From Brachybacterium sp. YJGR34 (lineage in GTDB: Bacteria; Actinomycetota; Actinomycetes; Actinomycetales; Dermabacteraceae): a stretch of 64,000 bases of DNA. The stretch's first letter is position 1. Each line of letters opens with the position of its first letter. The stretch lies in assembly GCF_003347015.1 (NCBI RefSeq), contig NZ_PNFB01000015.1, forward strand, positions 1 through 64,000. The letters run 5' to 3'. The position numbers and the translations under genes are program-made. Shown piece after piece: positions 46,446-55,364 of the stretch. Under the pieces are notes generated by a model, which was given only the letters and a program-made list of their open reading frames with translations, was not told the DNA's origin and made no database searches.

Positions 46446-48748
46446 TGCAGGTCACCATCGTCACCACCTGGTTCCCGACCGAGGTCGCGCCCGCCCGCGG
46501 CTCCTTCGTGGTGCGGGACGCCCTGGCGATCGCCCGCCATGCGCAGGTGCGGCTGATCCATCTGGTGCCCCCGGCCGACGACGACGGCACCCGGCGCGTC
46601 GTTCATCAGGGCATCGACGTCCTGCGCCTGCCGATGGATCCGCGGCGACCCGATCAGGTGCTGCGCGTCGCCCGCCGGCTCCCCCGCGCCCTCGAGGGAG
46701 CCGACGTGGTCCACTCGATGGCCTTCTCCGCGCTGCTCCCGCTCGCGATCCGCCGTCCCCGCGCCCCGTGGGTCCACACCGAGCACTGGTCCGCCCTGAC
46801 CACCCCGGAGACCCTCCCCGCCCCCGCACGGCGGGGCCTGCCGGCCCTGTCCCGGCTCCTGGCCCTGCCCGATCGCGTCACCGCGGTCTGCGAGTTCCTC
46901 GCCCGTCCGATCCGCGAGGTGCGCGGTCAGCGGCCCACGGACATCGTGCCCTGCATCGTGGACCCCGGCGAGCTGGTGCCCCGCCGCGACCGGCGCGACG
47001 GCGCCCTGCGCCTGGTCTCCACCGGCGGCCTCATCCCCCGCAAGGACCCGCTGCTGGCCGTGGACGTGCTGGCCCGCCTCGTCGCCGAGGGGACCGACGC
47101 GCATCTGGAATGGCTGGGCGACGGCCCGCTGCGGGAGGAGACCCTGCGCCGCGCCGCCGATCTCGGGGTGGCCGAGCGGCTCACCCTGCCGGGCTCGGTC
47201 GACGCCGAGGAGGTGCGCGCCGCCCTCGGTCGTGCCGATCTGTTCTTCGGTCCCACCCGGGCCGACAACTTCTTCGTCTCCGCCGCGGAGGCCATCGTCG
47301 CGGGACGTCCCGTGGTCCTGGGCAGCACCGGCGGCCAGGGCGAGTACGTCCAACCCCGCATCGGGGCGCTCGTGGACGAGCAGTCGTCGGAGGCCTACAC
47401 GGCGGCGATCCTCGAGGTCGACCGTCGCACCCGGGACCTGCCCGCGCAGGAGATCGCGGACACCATCGGCGAGAGCTTCTCCACCCCGGCCGTGGGCGCG
47501 GGCTACGCGCGGAGCCTGCAGCTGGCCCTCTCCAGCGGTCCGCACTTCCCCGTCCATCCCGCGCGGGAGCCCGGCGCGGAGGACCTCGGCGCGTCGGCCG
47601 CCGCGGGCGACGGCGCCCCGGACCGTCCCTCGCTGCTGATCCTGTCCTTCTCCGACATCTCCCGGGATGCCCGGGTGCTCAAGCAGGTGCGGATGCTCTC
47701 CGCCGACTACCGCGTCGTGACCTGCGGCTACGGCCCCACGCCCGAAGGATCGGCGCAGCATCTCCAGATCCCCTCGGAGCTCAAGCAGTGGCGGCTGGAC
47801 AAGAGCCTCGCCCTCACCCGGCGGTTCCGGCGCACCTACTGGGAGCAGGAGGTCGTCGCCTGGGTGTGCGCGCAGGGCCTGCCGCGCACCGACGTGGTCC
47901 TGGCCGATGACGTGGACACCGTGCCCCTGGCGCTCTCCCTGCGGCCCCGCGGCGGCGTGCACGCGGACCTCCACGAGTACGCGCCGCGGCAGAAGGAGGA
48001 CCGCCTGGCCTGGCGGCTCGGCGTGGCGCCGTACCTGCGATGGATCTGCCGCACCTACGTCACCCGCGCGGACTCCGTGACGACCGTCGGGCACGGGCTG
48101 GCGCGCGAGTACGAGCGGGAGTTCGGGATCCGCGCCGAGGTGGTGACCAATGCCGCGCCGTACCAGGAGCTCTCCCCCGTGCCGACCCGGGAGGCGCTGC
48201 GCCTGGTCCACTCCGGTGGGGCGATGCCCTCACGGCGCCTGGACCTCATGATCGACGCGATGCGGGAGACCGACATCGACGCGACGCTGGACCTCTACCT
48301 GGTGCCCAGCGATCCCGGCTACGTCGACCGGCTGCGGGCGATGGCCGAGGAGCTGCCGGCGGGACGCGTGCGCGTCCACGACGCCGTCCCCTACGACGAG
48401 CTGCACGCCGTCCTCAACGACTACGACGTCGGCATCTTCGTGTGCCCGCCCACGACCTTCAACCTCGCCAACGCCCTGCCCAACAAGGTGTTCGACTTCG
48501 TGCAGGCGCGGCTCGCGCTCGTGGTCTCCCCCACGCCCGAGATGCGCTCCCTGGTCGAGGAGAACCAGCTCGGCGCGGTCACGGCGGGCTTCGCGGCCGA
48601 GGATCTCGCCGAGACCCTCCGCGGGCTCTCCCCCGCGGCGGTCGCGGCGGCCAAGAGCTCCTCGGACCGGCACGCCCGGGCGCTGTCCGCCGAGCAGCAG
48701 AGCGGGGCCTGGGTGCGCGCGGTCGCCACGCTCGCCGCGCGCGCCTGA
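46445..48748 (+). CDS. Two-module family 4 glycosyltransferase
   Basis: 767 residues made of two complete GT-B proteins in one frame. Module 1 (about 1-365): VTIVTTWFPTEVAPARGSFV, HTEHWSALTTPE, VSTGGLIPRKDPLLAVDVLA, FGPTRADNFFVSAAEAIVAG. After a linker of about 30 residues (HPAREPGAEDLGASAAAGD), module 2 begins near 395: SLLILSFSDISRDARVLKQV, a DVDTVPLA segment, LHEYAPRQKED, and LVHSGGAMPSRRLDLMIDAM, ANALPNKVFDFVQARLALVV. Module 2 resembles the preceding gene, module 1 a different GT4 branch. Two successive sugar additions by one polypeptide are plausible. The ATG overlaps the preceding stop. Confidence 0.85.
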   Translation: MQVTIVTTWFPTEVAPARGSFVVRDALAIARHAQVRLIHLVPPADDDGTRRVVHQGIDVLRLPMDPRRPDQVLRVARRLPRALEGADVVHSMAFSALLPLAIRRPRAPWVHTEHWSALTTPETLPAPARRGLPALSRLLALPDRVTAVCEFLARPIREVRGQRPTDIVPCIVDPGELVPRRDRRDGALRLVSTGGLIPRKDPLLAVDVLARLVAEGTDAHLEWLGDGPLREETLRRAADLGVAERLTLPGSVDAEEVRAALGRADLFFGPTRADNFFVSAAEAIVAGRPVVLGSTGGQGEYVQPRIGALVDEQSSEAYTAAILEVDRRTRDLPAQEIADTIGESFSTPAVGAGYARSLQLALSSGPHFPVHPAREPGAEDLGASAAAGDGAPDRPSLLILSFSDISRDARVLKQVRMLSADYRVVTCGYGPTPEGSAQHLQIPSELKQWRLDKSLALTRRFRRTYWEQEVVAWVCAQGLPRTDVVLADDVDTVPLALSLRPRGGVHADLHEYAPRQKEDRLAWRLGVAPYLRWICRTYVTRADSVTTVGHGLAREYEREFGIRAEVVTNAAPYQELSPVPTREALRLVHSGGAMPSRRLDLMIDAMRETDIDATLDLYLVPSDPGYVDRLRAMAEELPAGRVRVHDAVPYDELHAVLNDYDVGIFVCPPTTFNLANALPNKVFDFVQARLALVVSPTPEMRSLVEENQLGAVTAGFAAEDLAETLRGLSPAAVAAAKSSSDRHARALSAEQQSGAWVRAVATLAARA

Positions 48749-48769
48749 GGGCGACCGCCCCACGGCGTC

Positions 48770-48803
48770 GGGGCCGCCGACGGCCTGCGGCGTCGGCGGC
48801 CCC
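48770..48803. terminator. Strong bidirectional hairpin
   Basis: GGGGCCGCCGACG (48770-48782) and CGTCGGCGGCCCC (48791-48803) form a perfect 13-bp stem with an 8-nt loop in the 61-nt gap between convergent glycosyltransferase genes. It is the best terminator candidate in the window. Confidence 0.75.
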
Positions 48804-48809
48804 TCGCCG

Positions 48810-49904
48810 TCAGCGGGAGAGTGCGCTCAGATCGGCCGCGACCTGCTCCGCCCGCGCCGTCCAGGTCTGCTGCTCGCGCACCGTGCACACCCGATCGGTG
48901 AGGTCCCGCAGCGCCGTCCGGTCGTCGCGGAGCGCGGCCAGCGCGCCGGAGATCGCCTCGGCGCCGTAGTCGACCCGACGACCGGCACCCAGGGACTCCA
49001 CGAGATCGCCCGCGTGGGTGCCCGAGGTGGCGATGACCGGCTTGCCGTGCCCGATGTACTCGAAGAGCTTCACCGGCGCGGCGAAGTCCCGGTACGTGGC
49101 CGGCTCCACCGTCAGCAGGCACAGGTGCGCGCGCCGGAACAGAGGCAGCAGCTCCGGCCCGCGGGCGTGGACGATCTCGATCCGGTCCGCGCAGGTCTCC
49201 GCCTGGGGGTACTCGTCGCGGACGGCGCTCCAGGCCTCCTCGGGAGTGCAGAAGATCAGGCGGACGCCGTCGGTCGCCGTGACCGCCTCGAACAGATGGT
49301 GCATGCGGTAGTACTCGGAGACGTTGCCGACGTACAGCAGGGTCAGCTCCCCGTGCTCGTCGCGGCGGCTGTCGTGGATCGCCCCGCCGGGCGGCAGCGC
49401 GGACACCTGCTCCTCGCGGATCCAGGGGACGAAGGAGGCCATCTTCTCCGACGGCAGGTAGACGCGATCCAGCCCGCGGTAGGCGACCAGCTCCGCGGTG
49501 TACAGCGTGGTGGTCCCGACGGCGATCAGCGATCCCACGTCCTCGCGGTAGGCGGGGAAGCGCCAGTACACGTCGCGATAGAACATGCCCGTGGGCACCT
49601 CGTGCCGGCGCAGCAGGCGCAGCAGCGAGAGGTCCACGACAGGGTGGGTGGGCAGGTGGTGCGGCTCGGTGAGCAGCGTCGGCATCGTGGAGTTCTCGCC
49701 GTAGGCGAAGTCCAGCTCGAGGCCGTCGCGCAGGGCGCGGCGGAGACGGTGCAGCGCGGCGGCCCGCTCGCGGCCGCGGCCGGTCACCTCGACGACGTCG
49801 TACCCGGCGTCCTCGAAGGCGTCGCGCATCTTCGCGGGACGCACCCCGGAGCCCGTGTCCCGTCCGCGCAGCGGATACGGGGCGTGGAAGAGCATGGTCG
49901 GCAT
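48810..49904 (-). CDS. GT4-like glycosyltransferase
   Basis: 364 residues. Begins with TMLFHAPYPLRGRDTGSGVRPAKM, a motif of GT-B enzymes acting on surface glycans, and has FAYGENSTMPTLL, MFYRDVYWRFPAYRED, LLYVGNVSEYYRMHHLFEAV and APVKLFEYIGHGKPVIAT as donor-domain sequence. The ATG at 49904 shares an A with the stop of the ABC gene (TGATG), and GGAGGAG lies in the end of that gene. It is the last gene of the long minus-strand run that starts at purK. Donor and acceptor unknown. Confidence 0.8.
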   Translation of the reverse strand: MPTMLFHAPYPLRGRDTGSGVRPAKMRDAFEDAGYDVVEVTGRGRERAAALHRLRRALRDGLELDFAYGENSTMPTLLTEPHHLPTHPVVDLSLLRLLRRHEVPTGMFYRDVYWRFPAYREDVGSLIAVGTTTLYTAELVAYRGLDRVYLPSEKMASFVPWIREEQVSALPPGGAIHDSRRDEHGELTLLYVGNVSEYYRMHHLFEAVTATDGVRLIFCTPEEAWSAVRDEYPQAETCADRIEIVHARGPELLPLFRRAHLCLLTVEPATYRDFAAPVKLFEYIGHGKPVIATSGTHAGDLVESLGAGRRVDYGAEAISGALAALRDDRTALRDLTDRVCTVREQQTWTARAEQVAADLSALSR

Positions 49905-51796
49905 CAGGACTCCTCCCCCTCGACGGGGTCAGCGGCGCGCTGCTCGGAGGCGTGCGCGGTGGGCGGGTGCGGGAGGTCGATGGTCCGCTCACCGGTGAGC
50001 CCGGCCAGGGCGGCCTGCTCGGCGAAGGCCGGCACGGAGGCGACCACCTCGTCGAAGGTCCCGGCGGCGGCGACGGTGCCCTCGCTCATGTAGAACACGA
50101 TGTCGGCGTGCTGGATGGTCGCCAGGCGGTGGGCGATGGTGATGGTGGTGACCTCCTCGCCCAGCCCGCGGATCGCCTCGGTGACGGCGGCCTCGGTCTT
50201 GGTGTCCAGGGCGCTGGTGGCCTCGTCCATCACCAGCACGGACGGCTCCGTGTACAGGCCGCGGGCGATGCCCATGCGCTGGCGCTGTCCGCCGGAGAGG
50301 GTCATCCCGCGCTCCCCGAGCCGGCCGTGGAGGCCCTCGGGACGCGCCTCGATCACCTCGAGCATCTGCGCCCGGTCCAGGGCGGCGCGCACACGGTGCT
50401 CGTCGACCTCCTCCGGGTTCCAGGTCAGCGCCACGTTCTCGCCGACGGTCACGTCGAACAGCGAGACCTCCTGGGGGACGTAGCCCACCGAGGAGCGCCA
50501 CTGGCGCAGCACCGTGGTCATGTCGACGTCATCGATGAGGATCCGCCCGGAGCTCGGCGTCAGCAGGCCCAGCAGCAGGTCCACGAGCGTGGACTTGCCG
50601 GCACCGGAGCTGCCGACGAAGGCGACCGAGGATCCCGCCGGGATGCGCAGCGAGACGCCGTCGACGGCCGGCTCCTCGCGCTCGGGGTAGGTGAAGCTGA
50701 CGTCCTCGAGGACGATGTCGTGCAGGCCGGAGCGGAGGGAGCCGGTGTCGGGGGCGTCCCGGCGCTGCACGGCCCCGCGGGCGAACTCGATGTCGTCGAT
50801 GATGTAGTCCGCGAAGGCGGCGTTCGTGAGGATCCGGTTCTGGGTGGACTGGAAGCGGGTCAGCGAGGGCACCAGGCGGAACCCGGCCACGGCGAACAGC
50901 GCCACCGAGGTCATCGCCGCGGTCGGGCCGTCGCCGGAGGCCATGCCGCCCAGGTATCCGGCGCCGCCGACGACCACGAAGCCGCCCACCAGCCCCGCGT
51001 CCAGCACGAAGCGCGGCATCTGGTTGTAGTACTGGGCGAAGGCGCGCGTGCGAGCGGCCGAGGCGCGACGATCGGCGACGATCTCCTCGACCTGCTGCTC
51101 GTTCCCCTTGAGCGTGAGCTCCTTGAGCGCGGCGAGGACCTCGCCCAGCAGGCGCACGACGGCGATGGAGTTGTCGCGGTTGACCGCGCCGTTGGTGACG
51201 GCCAGGGGGCTCACCACGCGCGAGAGCAGCAGGGCGATCAGCCCCAGGTAGACGAAGGTCGCCACGGCCGTCTTCCAGTCCACGATCAGCAGGCCGATGC
51301 CGATCACCGAGATCGTCGCGAACTCGGCGACGACCGTCATCGAGGGCATCAGCACGTTGGCCACCACGGCGGCGACGCCGGAGTCGACCATGCGGATGAT
51401 CTCCTGCGTGGACTTCGAGGTGCGATCGACCCAGGAGGCCGACATGTACGAGCGGAACAGGGTCTGCCCGATCGTGACCTCGTGCTGGGCGAAGCGCTGG
51501 GTGGCGATGCGGATCGTTAGCAGATTCAGGAAGCTCTTGACGATGATCAGGACCACGAACACCCCGACCAGCCACATCATCTCTTCGAAGGACTGCAGCT
51601 GCCACCCCACGATCGGGATGGTCACCGGGCTGCCGGTGTCCATGAGCCCGGGGATGACCACGGCGATCGCGCCCAGGGCGACCACATCGAGGAGGGCGAG
51701 CAGGCTCATCACCACCCCGAAGGTCACCAGGAATCGACGAGAGCTCCTGGGCAGCACGGACAGCGTGCGTCCCACGATCCTGATCGTCTGCTTCAC
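49904..51796 (-). CDS. ABC-type lipid-linked glycan flippase (PglK/MsbA-like half-transporter)
   Basis: 630 residues. Six membrane helices (about 20-320), then a nucleotide-binding domain with Walker A GSSGAGKST (395-403), Q-loop YVPQEVSLFD, signature LSGGQRQRMGIARGLY and Walker B VLVMDEATSALD. The form is a homodimerising half-transporter like PglK, which flips lipid-linked oligosaccharides. No Wzx is encoded in the window, so this protein is the likely flippase for the uronic-acid-containing glycan, while Wzm/Wzt would serve the galactofuranan. The GTG at 51796 follows AAGGAG. Substrate is inferred from neighbours only. Confidence 0.88.
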   Translation of the reverse strand: MKQTIRIVGRTLSVLPRSSRRFLVTFGVVMSLLALLDVVALGAIAVVIPGLMDTGSPVTIPIVGWQLQSFEEMMWLVGVFVVLIIVKSFLNLLTIRIATQRFAQHEVTIGQTLFRSYMSASWVDRTSKSTQEIIRMVDSGVAAVVANVLMPSMTVVAEFATISVIGIGLLIVDWKTAVATFVYLGLIALLLSRVVSPLAVTNGAVNRDNSIAVVRLLGEVLAALKELTLKGNEQQVEEIVADRRASAARTRAFAQYYNQMPRFVLDAGLVGGFVVVGGAGYLGGMASGDGPTAAMTSVALFAVAGFRLVPSLTRFQSTQNRILTNAAFADYIIDDIEFARGAVQRRDAPDTGSLRSGLHDIVLEDVSFTYPEREEPAVDGVSLRIPAGSSVAFVGSSGAGKSTLVDLLLGLLTPSSGRILIDDVDMTTVLRQWRSSVGYVPQEVSLFDVTVGENVALTWNPEEVDEHRVRAALDRAQMLEVIEARPEGLHGRLGERGMTLSGGQRQRMGIARGLYTEPSVLVMDEATSALDTKTEAAVTEAIRGLGEEVTTITIAHRLATIQHADIVFYMSEGTVAAAGTFDEVVASVPAFAEQAALAGLTGERTIDLPHPPTAHASEQRAADPVEGEES

Positions 51797-51859
51797 CGGT
51801 GGTCTCCTTCTCCGGGCCTTCCGAGGGCCCCTGGTGGGTGTGTTCTGCGTCCTGCGCTC

Positions 51860-53842
51860 TCAGCAGGGCGGGGTGAACTCGTACAGAGCGTACGGCCCGT
51901 CCTCGTCCACCGGTGTCAGCAGGTGGTCAGGGACACGATGGACTCCGGCCCAGGGCTCCGAGGCCTCCGGGTCCAGGCTCCGCCCCGAGTACGCCGAGGA
52001 ATCGACGTAGAGGTGCGTGGGCTGCTGTCTCTCGAGCGCCTCGCACACCCGGCCGCGGTCGTCCGGCTCGGCGACGTAGCGACCGATGAGGCGCTGGTCC
52101 TCGGTGATCGGCCGCGCCATGGTCGGGTAGACGGTGCGGACCCCGCCGAGCGACCAGTACAGGGTCGCCCCGTCCCGCGGGTCGGCGAGCACCACGGCGT
52201 CCTCGGGCAGCTCCTGCGCCGTCCGTTCGATGAACTCCCGCTCCTCCGGCGTGACGTACGGGGAGAGCTGGACACCGTAGGCGGTGTAGGCGAGCGACCC
52301 CAGCAGCGGCAGCCGGCCGGGCACCACGAGGCCGAGGACGATCGTGATCCACAGCAGGGCGGTCGCGGTGATCGCGCCGACCCGCAGCAGGCGGGTCCGC
52401 TCGGTCATGAGGGTGCCGAGCCCTCGTGCCATCAGCAGCACCAGCACGCACATCATCAGCGGGGCGATGCGCTCGCGCGCACCGTACCAGGGATTGACCA
52501 GGGCGGTCGCGATCGTTCCCGGCAGGTCGGTCGCCATGCCGAGGACGATGGTCGCCCCCAGGGCCACGAGGGCGGAGACCATGACCGGCTCGCGCCGTCG
52601 GACGGCGAGGACGCCGCCGAGGAGCGCGAGCAGCCAGACGGTCGCCAGCGGCCAGAAGGGATCGGCCAGCGCGGGGATGCGCGGCGTGTCGGTGAGGATC
52701 TGCCTCAGCAGCTCGCCCGCGCCGAGCCCGCTCGGGCGCGTGAGGTCCATGCCGGCGAGGGTCACCATGGAGCCCAGGAGGTACACCCCCGCCGCGAGAG
52801 CGGCGACCAGCAGCAGCACGAGGCCGCGGCGCCGCAGTCCCCGCTGCAGGTCCACGATCCCGTGGCCGATCAGGACGCTGCCGCCCACCACGGCGGCGGA
52901 GAAGAGCACGGAGGGGTGGGCGAGGGCCGCTCCGGCCACGAGGACCACGGCGAGGAGCACCTCCGGCCGGCGCCGTCGGGCGGCGCGGTCGCCCAGGCGC
53001 AGCACGGCCGCGACCGCCGGGGGCAGGCAGACGGTGCCCAGGACGATGGGCCACAGTCCCATCACGAGTCCCATGGCGGCCGTGCTGAGGAACAGCGTGC
53101 TCGCCCCCGCCGCGCACAGGGCCAGCACCGGTCCGCGCACCCGGTCGGTCACCAGCGCGGCGACCATCGCGGCGACGGCCGCGGGCAGCGCCGCGAGGCA
53201 CGCGAGCATCAGGGCGTTGGAGGAGGTGACCGGGTCCCAGGGCAGCAGCGCGCCGAGCGCGTCGAAGGTGACCGGGTAGTAGGTGGGTTCGCCGTAGATG
53301 TCCTGGAGCGCCGTCAGCGGGAAGGCGTCGCCGTCGGCGCGGATGAAGGCGTTCGCGGAGAGATGGAAGAAGGAGTCGTAGCTGCCGTTGAGGGTGTCGA
53401 TCCCTCCCATCCGCCGCGCGGCGGATGCCACCGTGAACAGACCCATGAGCAGGGCGCAGCCGGTGACGGCCGCGGCGACGGGGCGTGATCGGCGCGCACC
53501 GGACCCTCCGACGCTCACGAGCTGCGGCAGCACGCTCGGGGGCCGGGCTCCGCCCTGGCCTCGCAGGTGCCTTCCGCGGCGGCGTCCGCGCCACGAGACC
53601 AGCAGCAGCTTCGCGCCGAGCACGCCGAGCACCGCCAGCAGCAGGCCGATGATCACCGTCCCCACGGACCAGCGCAGCCCCAGCACGTGCAGCACGGCAC
53701 CCAGGACCGTCGCGAGCACCACGGTGATGACGGGGGCGATGCCCCAGCGCACCGGCATGCGCACCTCGGCGAGGACGAGGAGGAGGAATCCGGGCCCGGC
53801 CAGCAGGGCCCAGGAGAGGAGGACCGGCAGGAGCGTGCTCAC
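51860..53842 (-). CDS. DUF6541-type large membrane protein (second paralogue)
   Basis: 660 residues with about a dozen membrane helices. The loop YDSFFHLSANAFIRADGDAFPLT plus YYPVTFDALGALLPWD matches the equivalent loop of the protein at 39516, and both end with an extracytoplasmic domain carrying a VVLADPRDG/VLASPFSG-like motif. A charged loop RGRRRGRHLRGQGGARPPS lies at about 85-105. I chose the GTG at 53842, where the first membrane helix begins, with GGAGG about 10 nt upstream. A role as GT-C transferase or polymerase of the flipped glycan is inferred from topology and neighbours; there is no recognised Wzy. Confidence 0.75.
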   Translation of the reverse strand: MSTLLPVLLSWALLAGPGFLLLVLAEVRMPVRWGIAPVITVVLATVLGAVLHVLGLRWSVGTVIIGLLLAVLGVLGAKLLLVSWRGRRRGRHLRGQGGARPPSVLPQLVSVGGSGARRSRPVAAAVTGCALLMGLFTVASAARRMGGIDTLNGSYDSFFHLSANAFIRADGDAFPLTALQDIYGEPTYYPVTFDALGALLPWDPVTSSNALMLACLAALPAAVAAMVAALVTDRVRGPVLALCAAGASTLFLSTAAMGLVMGLWPIVLGTVCLPPAVAAVLRLGDRAARRRRPEVLLAVVLVAGAALAHPSVLFSAAVVGGSVLIGHGIVDLQRGLRRRGLVLLLVAALAAGVYLLGSMVTLAGMDLTRPSGLGAGELLRQILTDTPRIPALADPFWPLATVWLLALLGGVLAVRRREPVMVSALVALGATIVLGMATDLPGTIATALVNPWYGARERIAPLMMCVLVLLMARGLGTLMTERTRLLRVGAITATALLWITIVLGLVVPGRLPLLGSLAYTAYGVQLSPYVTPEEREFIERTAQELPEDAVVLADPRDGATLYWSLGGVRTVYPTMARPITEDQRLIGRYVAEPDDRGRVCEALERQQPTHLYVDSSAYSGRSLDPEASEPWAGVHRVPDHLLTPVDEDGPYALYEFTPPC

Positions 53843-53882
53843 CCGTCCCGCCCTCCACGGGGCGGGCGGGTCACCCCGCCGC

Positions 53883-55364
53883 TCACCGGCGAGTTCCCCC
53901 GAGCTCGAGGCCCTGGGCGTACCCGGCGAGGACCCGCTCCGGGTCACGTTGCTCGACGGCGAAGGCGCGGGCGGCCCGCGAGGCCTCGCGCAGCGCGGCG
54001 GGATCGGCCAGCTCCAGGATCCGGTCGACGGCGGCGTCCCGATCCGCGACCACCCAGCGGGCGTCGTAGACCGTGGCGGCCCCGCCGTACGCGGCCGTCT
54101 CCGGCCAGTCGCGCACGACCGCGGCGCAGCCGGCGGCCATGCCCTCCATGATCGACTCGTGGGTCCCCTCGTGCCGGGAGCTGGAGAGGATGACCCCGGC
54201 CTCGGCCAGCAGGGCCGGCACGTCCTCCCGCCGTCCCAGGATCTCCACCGCCTCGGGGGCGACGGCGGCCAGGCGGGCGCGCACCCGCCGCTGATAGGGG
54301 GTGTCGGTGCTCGGTGCCGCCGGCAGGGCGGGGCCGATCAGCCGCAGCCGGTAGCGCTCGTCGTGCTCGCGCAGGCGCTCGAGCACGTCGAGGCTGAACA
54401 GGACGTCCTTGATCTCGCGCAGCCAGCCGACCTGCACCAGCAGATGCGCATCGCGCTGCCCGGACGGCTCGGGCCCGAGCCCACGGGTGAGCAGGTTCCC
54501 GACCTGCTGGGAGGGGACCTGCAGGTAGGAGGGCACGATGCGGCACAGCATGGTGCGCACCGGGGGCGAGACGTACAGCAGCCCGTCGATGCGGGAGGTG
54601 TCCGTGAGCAGCGGGAAGGGGGTGAACGCCTCGAAGCGGTGCAGGCGGACGGCCAGGTGGCGCGGGGCCCGATCCAGCAGGGTCACCCAGGTCAGCACGT
54701 GGTGGGCCCATTCCACGAGCACGACGTCGGCCCACTCGTAGCCGTCGACGAGCTCCGGGGGCGTGGGCAGCAGCTCCCCTCCCCGGAGCGCGTCGTGGCG
54801 CGCCCGCAGGATCCGGTCGCGGTCCGCGAATCCGGGGGCGGCGAGCTCGTCGACGTCCACGGTGCGGACCTCGACACCGCGCGCGGTGAGCGCATCCAGC
54901 ACGGGCCGGATGAACGTCCAGTTCTCCTGGGCGATCACCAGGAGGCGCACGGGTCCCTCGCCGCGTTCGCGCGGCGCGGGGCGCGCGGGCTCGGGGAGCG
55001 CCGGCGGTTCCTCGGGGAGCATGACGCCCCCGATGGCCGACCTCCGCACCGCGCGCAGGAACTGGTCCGGATCGGCGGCCAGCGGCGAGGTGCCCGCCTG
55101 GTGCAGCGATCCGTGGTAGCTGAGGCGCAGCGCCTTGTCGAACCACCGCAGCGCCGCGTCCACCCGCCCCCGGCGCAGCGCCGCGTCGGCACGGTCGAGC
55201 AGGACGTCGACGCCCTCGCGCCAGGGCGCGGTGAGCGGGTCCTCCGCGATCAGGTGCTGGGACCAGAAGTAGACGCCCATGCCGCCCACGCCGCCGGGGA
55301 GATGCCGTGCAGCTCTCGACCCGGCGACGATGGCGCGCTGCATCAGGTCCCCCAGGTCAGGCAT
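53883..55364 (-). CDS. GT4-like glycosyltransferase with N-terminal extension
   Basis: 493 residues from the ATG at 55364 (a GTG one codon upstream is also possible). The first ~130 residues form a helical, TPR-like extension (DVLLDRADAALRRGRVDAALRWFDKAL). The GT-B part follows with VRLLVIAQENWTFIRPVLDAL, VVLVEWAHHVLTWVTLL, LLVQVGWLREIKDVLFSLDVL, and VILSSSRHEGTHESIMEGMAAGCAAVV, the usual donor-site glutamate region. It overlaps the end of the oxidoreductase gene by 8 nt, and the DUF6541 gene follows 40 nt after its stop. Sugar unknown; the setting suggests transfer of a diaminouronic acid. Confidence 0.8.
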   Translation of the reverse strand: MPDLGDLMQRAIVAGSRAARHLPGGVGGMGVYFWSQHLIAEDPLTAPWREGVDVLLDRADAALRRGRVDAALRWFDKALRLSYHGSLHQAGTSPLAADPDQFLRAVRRSAIGGVMLPEEPPALPEPARPAPRERGEGPVRLLVIAQENWTFIRPVLDALTARGVEVRTVDVDELAAPGFADRDRILRARHDALRGGELLPTPPELVDGYEWADVVLVEWAHHVLTWVTLLDRAPRHLAVRLHRFEAFTPFPLLTDTSRIDGLLYVSPPVRTMLCRIVPSYLQVPSQQVGNLLTRGLGPEPSGQRDAHLLVQVGWLREIKDVLFSLDVLERLREHDERYRLRLIGPALPAAPSTDTPYQRRVRARLAAVAPEAVEILGRREDVPALLAEAGVILSSSRHEGTHESIMEGMAAGCAAVVRDWPETAAYGGAATVYDARWVVADRDAAVDRILELADPAALREASRAARAFAVEQRDPERVLAGYAQGLELGGTRR

